This document shows, piece after piece, positions 36,322-46,118 of a DNA stretch of 64,000 bases (position 1 is the stretch's first letter; each line of letters starts with the position of its first letter). Made by a program: the position numbers and the translations under genes. The stretch lies in NCBI RefSeq assembly GCF_009455635.1, contig NZ_QPER01000001.1, positions 3,658,001 through 3,722,000 on the forward strand. The letters are read 5' to 3'. The notes under the pieces were generated by a model. That model was not told the origin of the DNA. It was given only the letters and a program-made list of their open reading frames with translations, and ran no database searches. This DNA is from Paraburkholderia agricolaris (GTDB taxonomy: Bacteria; Pseudomonadota; Gammaproteobacteria; Burkholderiales; Burkholderiaceae).

Positions 36322-37179
36322 TTAGCCCTTGACTGCGCCCGCCGTCAGACCGCGCACGAAATAGCGGCCCGCGACGATATAAACGAGCAGCGTCGGCAAC
36401 GCGGCGATGATCGCGCCAGCCATGTCCACGTTGTATTCCTTCACGCCGGTCGAGGTGTTCACGAGGTTGTTCAGCGCCACCGTGATCGGCATCGAATCGA
36501 CACCGGAGAACACAATCCCGAACAGGAAGTCATTCCAGATCTGCGTGAATTGCCAGATCAGGCACACCATGAAAATCGGCAGCGACACCGGCAGCAGAAT
36601 CTTCGTGAAGATCGTGAAGAAGCCCGCACCGTCGATCCGCGCGGCCTTCACGAGCTCAGCCGGAATACTCACGTAGAAGTTGCGGAAGAACATCGTCGTG
36701 AAGGCAATCCCGTAGATCACGTGCACCACCACCAGACCGGTTGTCGTGTTCGACAGGCCGAGCATGCCTTCGAAACGCGCCATCGGCAGCAGGATCGCCT
36801 GGAACGGAATGAAACAGCCGACCAGCAGCATCGTGAAGATCGGATCGGCGCCACGGAAACGCCAGTGCGTGAGCACATAACCGTTAAACGCGCCGATGAT
36901 CGACGAGATCAGCACGGCCGGAATCACCATGCGCACGGAGTTCATGAAGAACGGTTGCATGCCGTCGCAACGCACGCCGGTACATGCTCCGCTCCATGCC
37001 TTGATCCAGGGGGCGACCGTCCAGTGAGTCGGCGGCGTGAGCAGGTTACCGGAGCGCAGCTGGTCGATGTCCTTGAACGAGGTGGACAGCATCACGTACA
37101 GCGGAAACAGGAAATACAGGGCGAACAGAATCAAGGCCGCATAAATGACGGCACGGCTGATCGTCATCTTAGGCTGCAT
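36322..37179 (-). CDS. gtsC: Sugar ABC transporter permease (MalG/GtsC type)
   Basis: This 285-residue inner-membrane permease has six predicted helices and the cytoplasmic EAA loop that docks the ATPase (VKAARIDGAGFFTIFTKILLP). The C-terminal YFVRGLTAGAVKG is typical of MalG-type subunits. A long periplasmic insertion (about residues 55-75, with two Cys in WSGACTGVRCDG) is noteworthy and may form a disulfide. Its start overlaps the previous permease gene by 11 bp, so translation is coupled. The symbol follows the Pseudomonas glucose system and is provisional. Confidence 0.9.
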   Translation of the reverse strand: MQPKMTISRAVIYAALILFALYFLFPLYVMLSTSFKDIDQLRSGNLLTPPTHWTVAPWIKAWSGACTGVRCDGMQPFFMNSVRMVIPAVLISSIIGAFNGYVLTHWRFRGADPIFTMLLVGCFIPFQAILLPMARFEGMLGLSNTTTGLVVVHVIYGIAFTTMFFRNFYVSIPAELVKAARIDGAGFFTIFTKILLPVSLPIFMVCLIWQFTQIWNDFLFGIVFSGVDSMPITVALNNLVNTSTGVKEYNVDMAGAIIAALPTLLVYIVAGRYFVRGLTAGAVKG

Positions 37180-38110
37180 TGCGGGTGCTCCTCGATTCCA
37201 GATACATCAGCGGCACGAGCACGGCCACAACGGTCGCGAGCATCATCATCGACGATGCCGCGCCGACGCCCAGTTGCCCGCGATTGAACGAAAACGTGTA
37301 CATGAAAATAGCCGGCAGCGATGAAGACGTACCCGGGCCGCCCGCGGTTAGCGCGACAACCAGGTCGAAGGTCTTGATCGTGATGTGGCAGAGAATCAGC
37401 AGCACGGAGAAGAACACCGGGCGCATGCTCGGAATCACGATCTTGCGGTAGATGGTGGGCAAGCCCGCGCCGTCCATCTGCGCGGCCTTGAAAATTTCCC
37501 CGTCGACACCGCGCAGGCCCGCGAGGAACAGCGCCATCACGAAGCCGGTGGACTGCCACACCGCCGCGATCACGACGCAGAAAATCGCCTTGTCGGGGTC
37601 GCCAAGCCAGCTGAACGAGAAGCTCGTCCAGCCCCAGTCGTGGAACACCTTCTCGAGGCCGACGCTCGGCGTCATGATCCATTGCCACGCCGTACCCGTC
37701 ACGATGAACGAGAGCGCCATCGGATAAAGGAACACGGCGCGCAACGCGCCTTCATTGCGAATCTGCTGATCGAGCAGGATCGCGAGGAACAGGCCGAGGC
37801 CGATGCAGATCGCGATAAACGGAATGCCGAACCAGCCGAGGTTGGCAGCCGAGGTCCAGAACACATCGTTGTCGAACAGTTCGCGATAACGATCAAGACC
37901 GACAAAATCATAGCGCGGCATCAGTCGCGAATTCGACAGCGACAGATAGCCGGTAATAGCGATGAAACCATACACGAAGATCAGGCTGATCACGACGCTG
38001 GGTGCGAGCACCAGCTTCGGAATCCAGCGATCGGCAAGGGCCGCCATCGGCGACGTGCGGCGGGTCACGGAAGCCGTGGTTTTCCCGTTTCCGCTGATAG
38101 AAGCAGTCAC
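37169..38110 (-). CDS. gtsB: Sugar ABC transporter permease (MalF/GtsB type)
   Basis: This 313-residue permease has six helices and the EAA loop FKAAQMDGAGLPTIYRKIVIP. The first helix, after a 20-30 residue cytoplasmic tail, is LAPSVVISLIFVYGFIAITGY. The start is taken as GTG at 38108-38110, because AGGAG lies 7 bases upstream; two longer ATG starts lack such a site. It overlaps the downstream permease by 11 bp. A 195-bp gap with a hairpin separates it from the binding-protein gene, a common way to keep permease levels lower than binding protein. Confidence 0.88.
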   Translation of the reverse strand: MTASISGNGKTTASVTRRTSPMAALADRWIPKLVLAPSVVISLIFVYGFIAITGYLSLSNSRLMPRYDFVGLDRYRELFDNDVFWTSAANLGWFGIPFIAICIGLGLFLAILLDQQIRNEGALRAVFLYPMALSFIVTGTAWQWIMTPSVGLEKVFHDWGWTSFSFSWLGDPDKAIFCVVIAAVWQSTGFVMALFLAGLRGVDGEIFKAAQMDGAGLPTIYRKIVIPSMRPVFFSVLLILCHITIKTFDLVVALTAGGPGTSSSLPAIFMYTFSFNRGQLGVGAASSMMMLATVVAVLVPLMYLESRSTRNAA

Positions 38111-38117
38111 TACTCGA

Positions 38118-38122
38118 CTCCT
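38118..38122 (-). promoter_or_regulatory. Ribosome-binding site deciding the GTG start of gtsB
   Basis: AGGAG (minus strand) stands 7 bases before the GTG at 38110. Confidence 0.7.
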
Positions 38123-38250
38123 GCTGAAACTGTACCGCCGGGCCGCCCGCATGGAAAACGCGTGGCCGCAACGGCATAGGTGTGACTCGATGAAACCAGG
38201 GGTGAAGTCTCTCGCCCTAAGTAACGCAACTGCTGCAAGCACTCTGAAGC

Positions 38251-38288
38251 GTGCGCCCGGCGCCCACCAGGGGGACCGCCAGGCGCAC
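38251..38288 (-). promoter_or_regulatory. Intercistronic hairpin between binding protein and permease genes
   Basis: A 7-bp stem GTGCGCC / GGCGCAC encloses a GC-rich loop just after the binding-protein stop codon. No U-run follows, so it more likely protects the 5' message from decay than terminates fully. Confidence 0.4.
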
Positions 38289-38305
38289 TACTTCACCTAC
38301 ACTGC

Positions 38306-39553
38306 TTACTTGGTCTTCGCTGCCTTCGCGAGCGCGGCAACCGCGGTCTTCGAATCTTCCTGCGAGTTCATGAACTTCGTGACCACGTCCGAGATCGCAC
38401 CGGCTGCTGCATCCGGTTGCGCCATGCCGTGTGCCAGCGAAGGCACGTAGCCGCCCGACTTGATCGCCACCTGTTCATCCGCATACGACTTCTTCGCGCA
38501 GTCGTCGAACTTGGCCATCGACACGCCCAGGCGAACCGGGATCGAACCCTTGTTCAGGCTGAACTGTTCCTGGAAGTCCGGCGACATGATCGTCTTGGCG
38601 AGTGCCAATTGACCCGGCGTTGCACCCGTCTGACCCTTCTGCTGGAAGAACACGAACGAGTCGACGTTGAACGTGTAGGCCTTTTCCGTGCCCGGCACCG
38701 CGGCGCAGACATAGTCCGAACCCGCCTTCTTGCCGGCGTTGGCGAACTCGCCCTTCGCCCAGTCGCCCATGAACTGCATGCCGGCCTTGCCGTTGATGAC
38801 CATCGCCGTAGCCAGGTTCCAGTCACGGCCCGTGCGGCCCGCGTCGAAGTAACCCTGGATCTTGCGGACCGTGTCGAACACGCCGACCATCTGCTCCGAC
38901 GTCAGCGTCTTCTCGTCGAGATCAACCAGCGCCTTCTTGTAGAAAGCCGGACCTTGCGACAGCACGACGTCTTCCCACAGCGTCAGGTCTTGCCACGGTT
39001 GACCGCCCATCGCGATCGGCTGGATGCCCGCGGCCTTCATCTTGTCGGCCACCGCGAAGAACTCAGGCCACGTGGTCGGCACCTTGCCGCCTGCCTTGTC
39101 CAGCGCTGCCTTGTTGATGTACAGCCAGTTCACGCGGTGCACCGAGAACGGTGCTGCCACATAGTGGCCGTCCGCGTGCATGATCTTGTCGATTTCCGGC
39201 GGCAGGTTCTTCTTCCAGTCGGTTGCGGCCGAGTCGATCGGCACCAGCACGCCTTGCGAAGCCCAATCCTGGATCAGCGGACCCTTGATCTGCGCAGCGC
39301 TCGGCGCGTTGCCCGAGATCACCTGCGTCTTCAGTGCCGTCATGGCAGCCGCACCCGCGCCGCCAGCAACCGCGAAGTCCTTCCACGTGTAACCCTGCTT
39401 CGTCATGTCGTCCTTGAGGACGCCGACGGCTTTCGATTCGCCGCCCGAAGTCCACCAGTGCAACACTTCGATCGACTCGGCAGCCTGTACGGCCGAGACG
39501 CCACACATCAGACCCGCAGCGCACAAAGCGCCCATGATCGCGCGAAATTTCAT
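38306..39553 (-). CDS. gtsA: Glucose-type ABC transporter substrate-binding protein
   Basis: This 415-residue periplasmic protein has a Sec signal peptide (about residues 1-24, ending SAVQA-AE) and the family 1 sugar-binding fold. The mature N-terminus IEVLHWWTSGGESKAV is very like glucose/mannose-binding proteins of Pseudomonas; further blocks are APFSVHRVNWLYINKAALDKAG and GKAGMQFMGDWAKGEF. It is the first gene of the importer operon and diverges from zwf with a 531-bp gap. Glucose as ligand is inferred from sequence resemblance and from the zwf-pgl-glk neighbours. Confidence 0.92.
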   Translation of the reverse strand: MKFRAIMGALCAAGLMCGVSAVQAAESIEVLHWWTSGGESKAVGVLKDDMTKQGYTWKDFAVAGGAGAAAMTALKTQVISGNAPSAAQIKGPLIQDWASQGVLVPIDSAATDWKKNLPPEIDKIMHADGHYVAAPFSVHRVNWLYINKAALDKAGGKVPTTWPEFFAVADKMKAAGIQPIAMGGQPWQDLTLWEDVVLSQGPAFYKKALVDLDEKTLTSEQMVGVFDTVRKIQGYFDAGRTGRDWNLATAMVINGKAGMQFMGDWAKGEFANAGKKAGSDYVCAAVPGTEKAYTFNVDSFVFFQQKGQTGATPGQLALAKTIMSPDFQEQFSLNKGSIPVRLGVSMAKFDDCAKKSYADEQVAIKSGGYVPSLAHGMAQPDAAAGAISDVVTKFMNSQEDSKTAVAALAKAAKTK

Positions 39554-40084
39554 TGCTTATCTCCTCCAGACACCTGAACAAAAAACAAATGGCCCCTGAT
39601 GTCGCCAGGGTGCTGTGGTTGGTTCAAACAGGCAAAACACTGGGCGATCGAGCACGGTCGGGCGCATGCTTCATGCATGTGCCGGCGGACCGATATCCGG
39701 CCGCTGGAAGCTCAAGAGATGAGTGGTTCGGGATGCAACTGACTGTCTCCTCTTTTGATTTTTGCCTGCCCGCGTCGCGCGCGGCAGACTCGAGGTGCCT
39801 CACACGTTAACCCTGACGCCAGACCCGCCTTCCGGCTTTCCGTAAGGGCCGCCGGGGGCATGCTGGCACGTGTCCGCACGCAATGTCCGTTAACATGCAG
39901 GTGACGCCTGCCGATTCGGGAAAACGCGCATCTAGCCTTACAGCGCACGCTTTTTTCATCGAATTAGCGCTACCTCTTGATTTGGATTGTAGTTAAACTA
40001 CAATTCAGTGTCAAAAAATATTTTATCGGACTACGGTCGCCCTTCCTGATCACCACGGCGGCCCCAGGATATCGACGGAGACTC
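39554..40084. other. Divergent control region gtsA / zwf
   Basis: This 531-bp stretch has no credible gene. The HexR-type palindrome at 39986-40004 lies about 80 bp before the zwf start. Nothing comparable is seen close to gtsA, so the importer may be controlled differently or from a distance. Confidence 0.5.
39986..40004. promoter_or_regulatory. HexR-type operator ahead of zwf
   Basis: ATTGTAGTTAAACTACAAT is palindromic at every position except its central base. It contains TTGT-N9-ACAA, close to published HexR sites of the TTGTAATTAAATTACAA kind. The RpiR/HexR-like domain encoded at the end of the same cluster is the likely ligand, with release by a sugar phosphate such as KDPG. Confidence 0.8.
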
Positions 40085-41548
40085 ATGCAAACCGATTCAA
40101 GCTTCACCTTCGTTCTCTTCGGCGGAACCGGCGATCTGTCGATGCGCAAGATCCTGCCGGCACTGTTTGAAGCGCACCGTGCAGGTGGCATGCTGGCCGA
40201 AAGTGGCAAGATCTTCGCGGTGGCGCGGCATGTGGCGGATCGCGCCGGCTACCTGGAATGGGTCAATGAGCACGTCAAGCCGCACGTGTCGAAGAACGGT
40301 CTGGATGAAACCGCATGGGCGAGCTTTCTCGACCGTATCGAGTTCGTGAAGATCGACCTGGGCAAGCCCGAAGACTTCGTGCTGCTGCGCGACGCCATAA
40401 GCGGCCTGCCCGGCATTCGCGTGTTCTATCTGGCAACGGGTCCGTCGCTGTTCGTACCGATCTGCCACGCGCTGGCGTCGGTGGGACTCAACGAAAATTC
40501 GCGCATCGTGCTGGAAAAGCCGCTCGGCTACGACCTCAAGTCGTCCAATGCAATTAATGATGCAGTCGGTGAAATCTTCGCCGAAGAACAGATCTACCGG
40601 ATCGACCACTACCTCGGTAAGGAGCCGGTGCAGAACCTGCTCGCGCTGCGCTTCGGCAATGTGCTGTTCGAACCGTTGTGGCGCCGCGAATGGGTGGAGA
40701 GCATTCAGATTACGATTGCGGAAGAACTCGGCGTGGAAGCACGCGGCGACTTCTACGACAACACCGGCGCATTGCGCGACATGGTGCAGAACCACTTGCT
40801 GCAACTGCTTTCCATCGTCGCGATGGAACCGCCGCATTCGATGGATTCCGACTCGGTCCGTGACGAAAAGCTGCGCGTGCTGCGCGCCTTGAAACCGATC
40901 GATCCGCGCGATATTGGCAAGGTCGCGGTGCGCGGCCAGTATCATGCGGGTGTGATCCGTGGTCATGCGGTGCCGGCGTATGCAACCGAACCTGGCGTGA
41001 AGCCGGACAGCACGACTGAAACCTTCGTCGCGCTGAAGGTGGAAATCGAGAACTGGCGTTGGGCCGGCGTGCCGTTTTTCCTGCGCACCGGCAAGCGTCT
41101 CGCGGATCGTGTCGCTGAGATCGTGGTGAATTTTCGTGCGGTGCCGCATTCTGCACTGGGCGCGTCCGCGTTGCGCGGCGGTGCGAACCGTCTCGTGATC
41201 CGTTTGCAGCCGAACGAGACCATTCGCCTTTACTGTCTGGCGAAGCAGCCGGGCGAAGGCATGAACCTCGCCAGCGTTCACCTCGACCTCGCGTTCGACC
41301 GGTTCTTCCGCGAAGGGCAGATGGAGGCGTATCAGCGTCTGTTGCTCGATGTCATCAACGGCCGTCTCGCGCTGTTTGTACGGCGTGATGAACAGGAAGC
41401 CGCATGGCGTTGGGTCGAGCCGATCCTCAACGAATGGGCCGTGTCGAACAAGCCGCCCAAGCCGTATGCCGCAGGCACGTGGGGACCGGCCGCGGCGAGC
41501 GCGATGTTGGCGCAGCATGGCACCTGCTGGCTCGAGGAAGAGAATTGA
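40085..41548 (+). CDS. zwf: Glucose-6-phosphate 1-dehydrogenase
   Basis: The enzyme oxidises glucose 6-phosphate to 6-phosphogluconolactone with NAD(P)+. The 487-residue protein has the nucleotide loop FGGTGDLSMRK (residues 12-22), the substrate/catalytic block RIDHYLGKEP (172-181) and the EKPLG motif (144-148). The start MQTDSSFTFVLFGG is chosen because longer in-frame extension crosses the operator and is unlike the family. It heads a zwf-pgl-glk-rpiR series and is downstream of the HexR-type palindrome. Confidence 0.97.
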   Translation: MQTDSSFTFVLFGGTGDLSMRKILPALFEAHRAGGMLAESGKIFAVARHVADRAGYLEWVNEHVKPHVSKNGLDETAWASFLDRIEFVKIDLGKPEDFVLLRDAISGLPGIRVFYLATGPSLFVPICHALASVGLNENSRIVLEKPLGYDLKSSNAINDAVGEIFAEEQIYRIDHYLGKEPVQNLLALRFGNVLFEPLWRREWVESIQITIAEELGVEARGDFYDNTGALRDMVQNHLLQLLSIVAMEPPHSMDSDSVRDEKLRVLRALKPIDPRDIGKVAVRGQYHAGVIRGHAVPAYATEPGVKPDSTTETFVALKVEIENWRWAGVPFFLRTGKRLADRVAEIVVNFRAVPHSALGASALRGGANRLVIRLQPNETIRLYCLAKQPGEGMNLASVHLDLAFDRFFREGQMEAYQRLLLDVINGRLALFVRRDEQEAAWRWVEPILNEWAVSNKPPKPYAAGTWGPAAASAMLAQHGTCWLEEEN

Positions 41549-41664
41549 ATCAACTGAAGCACGGCGCCGCGCCATGCCTGATCGCGATCCCGATCGAAGC
41601 ACAGCGCAGCGTCTGCGGGACCCACTGACGAACTGAACGGAATGGCGCCGGTATCACGAAGGCG

Positions 41665-41688
41665 CCTGCAAGTCATCCCGCTTGCAGG
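41665..41688. promoter_or_regulatory. 8-bp inverted repeat between zwf and pgl
   Basis: CCTGCAAG and CTTGCAGG flank an 8-base loop about 63 bp before the pgl start. It could be an mRNA hairpin; no function is evident. Confidence 0.35.
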
Positions 41689-41741
41689 TATCGCGTGACA
41701 GCAGCACGGCACGTTCCGCAGATCTAACAAGAAAGCAGCAC

Positions 41742-41748
41742 GGAGGAG
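41742..41748 (+). promoter_or_regulatory. Strong ribosome-binding site of pgl
   Basis: GGAGGAG ends 2 bases before the GTG at 41751 and fixes the start, since an upstream in-frame ATG has no such site and adds 23 residues unlike the family. Confidence 0.65.
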
Positions 41749-41750
41749 AA

Positions 41751-42473
41751 GTGATCGAGCTTCACGCTTTCGACGATCAACGCGCCCAATCCGACGCGTT
41801 GGCGAAGGCGGTTGGCGACGCGTTACATGCGTCGCTCGCCGCACAGGCGGCCACGGCCGCAGCAGGCGCGCCACATCCTGGCGCGCGCCCGGCAATGCTT
41901 GCAGTGTCCGGCGGCACCAGTCCGCGTCCGTTCCTGCAGACGTTGTCCACGCAAGCTTTCGACTGGGCGCGCATTGCCGTGACGCTGGTCGACGACCGCT
42001 GGGTGCCGGAAACGGATGGCGCGAGCAATTCGCAACTCGTGCACGACACGCTGTTGCAGAACGCTGCGAAGCACGCCGCTTTCTGGCCGCTGGTGGATAC
42101 GGCGCAGGACCTGAACGCGCACGTTGCCGCGCTGAACGCCGACTCGCGCTTTAGCGCGGTGCCGGACGTCGCGATTCTCGGCATGGGCGAAGACGGCCAC
42201 ACCGCGTCGATTTTCGCCGATGCGCCTGAATGGGATCACGCGATCACCACATCCGAGCGCTTTGTCGCCGTGCATCCCGGCAGCGCGCCGCATGCGCGTG
42301 TGAGCTGGTCGCTCTCCGCTCTGAAAGAAGTGAAGCATCTGTTTTTGCTGATCGCAGGACCGCGCAAGATGGACGTGCTGAATGCCGCCGCCGCTTCGCT
42401 ACAAAAAAATGCCATCTCGCAGTTGGCAAACGACAAGGGAGTGAGACTCGATGTCTACTGGTGTGCAAACTAA
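41751..42473 (+). CDS. pgl: 6-phosphogluconolactonase (DevB/SOL family)
   Basis: The enzyme hydrolyses 6-phosphogluconolactone made by Zwf. The 240-residue protein has the family blocks [16 protein letters not shown] (phosphate-binding), [17 protein letters not shown] and [19 protein letters not shown], the last holding catalytic His. The start is GTG after GGAGGAG. The end overlaps the glk-rpiR start by 23 bp, indicating translational coupling. About 200 bp separates it from zwf. Confidence 0.95.
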   Translation: MIELHAFDDQRAQSDALAKAVGDALHASLAAQAATAAAGAPHPGARPAMLAVSGGTSPRPFLQTLSTQAFDWARIAVTLVDDRWVPETDGASNSQLVHDTLLQNAAKHAAFWPLVDTAQDLNAHVAALNADSRFSAVPDVAILGMGEDGHTASIFADAPEWDHAITTSERFVAVHPGSAPHARVSWSLSALKEVKHLFLLIAGPRKMDVLNAAAASLQKNAISQLANDKGVRLDVYWCAN

Positions 42474-44367
42474 GGCTGCTCCGGGCGCGGGCCAGCACGC
42501 CGACGGACCGAGGCTGCTCGCCGACATCGGCGGCACCAACGCGCGCTTCGCGCTCGAAACCAGCCCCGGCGAGATCAGCTCGGTGCAGGTCTATCCGTGC
42601 GCCGACTATCCGGGCGTTGCCGAAGTCATCAAGAAGTATCTGAAGGACACCAGGATCGGCCGCGTGAATCATGCGGCGATTGCGATTGCGAACCCGGTCG
42701 ACGGCGATCAGGTCAGGATGACCAATCACGACTGGAGCTTTTCGATCGAAGCCACGCGCCGCACGCTCGGCTTCGACACGCTGCTGGTGGTGAACGACTT
42801 CACCGCACTGGCCATGGCGCTGCCGGGTCTGACCGACATGCAACGCGTGCAGGTAGGCGGCGGCGCGCGCCGCCCGAACAGCGTGATCGGCCTGCTCGGT
42901 CCGGGCACGGGCATGGGCGTGTCCGGCCTGATTCCGGCCGACGACCGCTGGATCGCGCTTGGCAGTGAAGGCGGCCACGCCACCTTCGCGCCGGCCGACG
43001 AGCGCGAAGATATCGTGCTGCAGTACGCACGCAAGAAGTGGTCGCACGTTTCGTTCGAGCGTGTAGCGGCGGGCCCCGGCATCGAAGTGATCTACCGTGC
43101 GCTCGCGGGCCGCGACAAGAAGCGCGTGGCGGCGAACGTCGACACGATCGAGATCGTCAAACGCGCGCTGGACGGCGAGCCGCTCGCAGCCGAATCCGTC
43201 GATGTGTTCTGCGGGATTCTCGGCACCTTCGCGGGCAATATCGCGGTGACGCTCGGCGCATTGGGCGGCATCTACATTGGCGGCGGCGTGGTGCCGCGGC
43301 TCGGCGAATTCTTCGCGCGTTCGTCGTTTCGCAAGCGCTTCGAAGCAAAGGGGCGCTTCGAGGCCTATTTGCAGAACGTGCCGACCTACGTGATTACCGC
43401 TGAGTATCCGGCGTTTCTGGGGGTGTCGGCGATTCTCGCGGAGCAGTTGTCGAACCGCGCGGGCGGCAGTTCATCGGCCGTGTTCGAGCGGATTCGCCAG
43501 ATGCGCGATGCGTTGACGCCGGCCGAGCGCCGCGTGGCCGATCTTGCGTTGAATCATCCGCGCTCGATCATCAACGATCCGATCGTGGATATTGCACGCA
43601 AGGCCGACGTGAGCCAGCCGACGGTGATCCGTTTTTGCCGCTCGCTTGGTTGCCAGGGCTTGTCCGATTTCAAGCTAAAACTGGCGACGGGTTTGACTGG
43701 CACGATTCCGGTGAGTCACAGCCAGGTGCATCTGGGCGATACCGCGACGGACTTCGGCGCGAAGGTGCTCGATAACACCGTGTCCGCGATTCTGCAGTTG
43801 CGCGAGCATTTGAATTTCGACCAGGTCGAGCGGGCCATTGATCTATTGAACGGTGCGCGGCGGATCGAGTTTTATGGGCTCGGCAATTCGAACATTGTCG
43901 CGCAGGATGCGCATTACAAGTTCTTCCGGTTTGGCATTCCGACGATTGCTTATGGCGATCTGTACATGCAGGCGGCGTCTGCTGCGTTGCTTGGCAAGGG
44001 TGATGTGATCGTTGCCGTGTCGAAGTCGGGGCGTGCGCCGGAGCTGCTGCGTGTGCTGGATGTCGCCATGCAGGCGGGGGCCAAGGTGATTGCCATTACG
44101 TCGAGCAATACGCCGCTGGCCAAGCGGGCTACCGTCGCTTTAGAAACCGATCACATTGAGATTCGCGAGTCGCAGTTGTCGATGATTTCGCGGATCTTGC
44201 ATCTGGTGATGATCGATATTCTTGCGGTGGGGGTGGCGATTCGGCGTGCTGTGCCTAGCGAGGATGTGGCTGAGACGGTCGCTAAGGCGCGACAGGGTGC
44301 GGATGATGATGCTACTGCTGTGCTTGACTGGTTAAGTCATGGGGCTGCGTCTTCCGCGCGGGATTAA
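42451..44367 (+). CDS. glk: Glucokinase fused to RpiR/HexR-type regulator
   Basis: This bifunctional 638-residue protein has an N-terminal glucokinase (about residues 20-340; ATP loop [14 protein letters not shown] from residue 22, [23 protein letters not shown] and [11 protein letters not shown]). It continues into an RpiR-type HTH (about 350-425; [13 protein letters not shown], then [16 protein letters not shown]) and a C-terminal SIS sugar-phosphate-binding domain (about 470-600; [16 protein letters not shown]). The kinase makes glucose 6-phosphate, and the regulator half resembles HexR. Such fusions are known in Burkholderiaceae. It overlaps pgl by 23 bp. Codon use in the last 400 bases becomes less GC-biased, near the repeat that follows. 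Confidence 0.95.
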   Translation: MSTGVQTKAAPGAGQHADGPRLLADIGGTNARFALETSPGEISSVQVYPCADYPGVAEVIKKYLKDTRIGRVNHAAIAIANPVDGDQVRMTNHDWSFSIEATRRTLGFDTLLVVNDFTALAMALPGLTDMQRVQVGGGARRPNSVIGLLGPGTGMGVSGLIPADDRWIALGSEGGHATFAPADEREDIVLQYARKKWSHVSFERVAAGPGIEVIYRALAGRDKKRVAANVDTIEIVKRALDGEPLAAESVDVFCGILGTFAGNIAVTLGALGGIYIGGGVVPRLGEFFARSSFRKRFEAKGRFEAYLQNVPTYVITAEYPAFLGVSAILAEQLSNRAGGSSSAVFERIRQMRDALTPAERRVADLALNHPRSIINDPIVDIARKADVSQPTVIRFCRSLGCQGLSDFKLKLATGLTGTIPVSHSQVHLGDTATDFGAKVLDNTVSAILQLREHLNFDQVERAIDLLNGARRIEFYGLGNSNIVAQDAHYKFFRFGIPTIAYGDLYMQAASAALLGKGDVIVAVSKSGRAPELLRVLDVAMQAGAKVIAITSSNTPLAKRATVALETDHIEIRESQLSMISRILHLVMIDILAVGVAIRRAVPSEDVAETVAKARQGADDDATAVLDWLSHGAASSARD

Positions 44368-44500
44368 GGAGGGGGCCTGCTCGGCGGGTTTCTTGCTTTT
44401 TGGCGTTGCCTTGCTGGGGGTGGTCTGTTCTGTTGTTGGTCTTTTGGCCTTTCCTTGCTGTGTTAGTGGTCTATTAGCGTTCCCCCTGTGCGGGGGGGCA

Positions 44501-44535
44501 CCTACTTTTCTTTGCCTGCCGCAAAGAAAAGTAGG
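44501..44535. repeat. Perfect 15-bp hairpin in the left arm
   Basis: CCTACTTTTCTTTGC and GCAAAGAAAAGTAGG pair perfectly around the loop CTGCC. The equivalent hairpin of the right arm is the IS481 insertion point. Confidence 0.9.
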
Positions 44536-44542
44536 CAAAAGA

Positions 44543-44642
44543 AAGCGGCTCAAACCGCTAATTCTTAAGCGGGTCCCCTGGCTTGGAGGGGGTAGTGGTG
44601 CATCTGGAATCTGTCGCCTCGCACATTCGGCGTTAGTGACAA
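44543..44642 (+). repeat. Inner arm, left
   Basis: This 100-bp sequence begins AAGCGGCTC and ends TTAGTGACAA. Its reverse complement recurs at 44778-44876 with roughly 80 per cent agreement by eye, best in GGTAGTGGTGCATCTGGAAT. Confidence 0.85.
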
Positions 44643-44777
44643 GGCAGTCATACTTCCGGCGGCCTGCGCCGCCGAAACCCGGTTTCGAAAACCATCAGTT
44701 ATGCAAAGCGCCGGCCAGGTTTCCCAGGTAGACCCGTCCGCGACGCACGCAGTGCGGAGTGGGAGCTGATGAGCGCT

Positions 44778-44876
44778 TTGTCACTAACGCGGAGTGTGCG
44801 GGGGCACGGATTCCAGATGCACCACTACCGCGGCTGTGCGGGGGACCCGCTTATGAGCTGGCGGGGTGAGCCGCTT
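44778..44876 (-). repeat. Inner arm, right
   Basis: This is the inverted partner of 44543-44642, from TTGTCACTAA to GAGCCGCTT. Confidence 0.85.
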
Positions 44877-44902
44877 TCTTTGCTTATCTTTCTTTGCGGC
44901 GG

Positions 44903-44954
44903 TGTATAGACCGGAGACATAGCTGACAGGTGTGCGGGGACATGGTTGACACTT
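44903..44954 (+). repeat. IS481 left terminal inverted repeat (52 bp)
   Basis: The sequence matches the reverse complement of 46119-46170. It contains two GAGACAT/GGGACAT-type subrepeats each followed by a TGACA-type motif, probably transposase sites. Confidence 0.88.
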
Positions 44955-44982
44955 CCGGGTACTAAAACGCCCGGTCCCGACC

Positions 44983-46113
44983 ATGCCCTGGAACGCAAGA
45001 GACACCATGAGCCTCCGACAGGAATTTGTTCATCTGGCCAGTCAGGACACGCTGACGATGACCGAGCTGTGCCAGCGCTTTAACATCAGCCGGCAGACCG
45101 GCTACAAATGGCTCCATCGCGGCGAGCATGCGCTGGCAGATCAATCCCGACGCCCGCTCAGCAGTCCGTCGAAGACCCCCACTGCGATGGAGCAGGAAGT
45201 GGTACGGCTGCGCCAGACCCATCCGCGCTGGGGCGGACGCAAGATCAGCCGGCGCCTGCGTGATCTGGGCCTTGAGGCGGTGCCGCAGCCCAGCACCGTG
45301 ACCGACATCCTGCACCGGCACAACCTGATCCTGCCGGCCGATTCAGCGATGAGCCAACCCTGGAAGCGCTTTGAGCACGAGCAGCCTAACGTACTCTGGC
45401 AGATGGACTTCAAGGGGCACTTTGAGACCCTCGGGAAGGGGCGCTGCAGCCCCCTGACGGTACTCGACGACCACTCGCGCTTCAGCATCCTGCTGCGCGC
45501 CTGTGGACCCACCGACACCGCTACCGTGCAGACAGGATTACGGGAGGCGTTTGGACACTATGGCCTGCCGTTACGCATCAATACCGATAACGGCTCGCCG
45601 TGGGGTTCGCCTGGCAGTCCGGGGCAACTCACCGAACTGGCCGTCTGGCTGATCCGGCTGGGTATCCGCATCAGTTACAGCCGGCCTTACCACCCGCAGA
45701 CCAACGGCAAGGACGAACGGTTTCACCGTACGCTGAAGGCTGAAGTACTGAACGGACGAAGCTTCGCTACCCAGCAGCACGTGCAACAGGAACTGGACCG
45801 CTGGCGCACCGTATATAACTGCGAGCGCCCGCATGAGGCGATCGGCATGGACACGCCCATCAGCCGTTACCGGCCGAGCCCCCGGGCGTATCCATCGATC
45901 CTGCCGGAGCCGGAGTACGGCCCGGATGACGTGGTGCTGCTGGTTAAATCGGATGGCCGGCTACGCTTTGAAGGACGGCACCTCAAGGTCTCGAATGCAC
46001 TTTATGGACTGCCGGTTGCGGCACGCGCAAAGCCGGGCGAAGACGGCGTATTTGAATTCTGGTTTGCCCATCACCGCATCCTCACCCTTGACCTGAGGAG
46101 CGACAATCACTGA
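44983..46113 (+). CDS. IS481-family DDE transposase
   Basis: The 376-residue transposase has an N-terminal HTH (about residues 22-55; MTELCQRFNISRQTGYKWLHRG) and an rve-type integrase core. The catalytic triad is visible as Asp in QMDFKGHF, Asp in INTDNGSP and Glu in NGKDERFHRTLKAE. A start beginning MPW (44983) is typical of the family. The reading frame is complete and fills almost the whole element. Confidence 0.96.
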   Translation: MPWNARDTMSLRQEFVHLASQDTLTMTELCQRFNISRQTGYKWLHRGEHALADQSRRPLSSPSKTPTAMEQEVVRLRQTHPRWGGRKISRRLRDLGLEAVPQPSTVTDILHRHNLILPADSAMSQPWKRFEHEQPNVLWQMDFKGHFETLGKGRCSPLTVLDDHSRFSILLRACGPTDTATVQTGLREAFGHYGLPLRINTDNGSPWGSPGSPGQLTELAVWLIRLGIRISYSRPYHPQTNGKDERFHRTLKAEVLNGRSFATQQHVQQELDRWRTVYNCERPHEAIGMDTPISRYRPSPRAYPSILPEPEYGPDDVVLLVKSDGRLRFEGRHLKVSNALYGLPVAARAKPGEDGVFEFWFAHHRILTLDLRSDNH

Positions 46114-46118
46114 CCATA

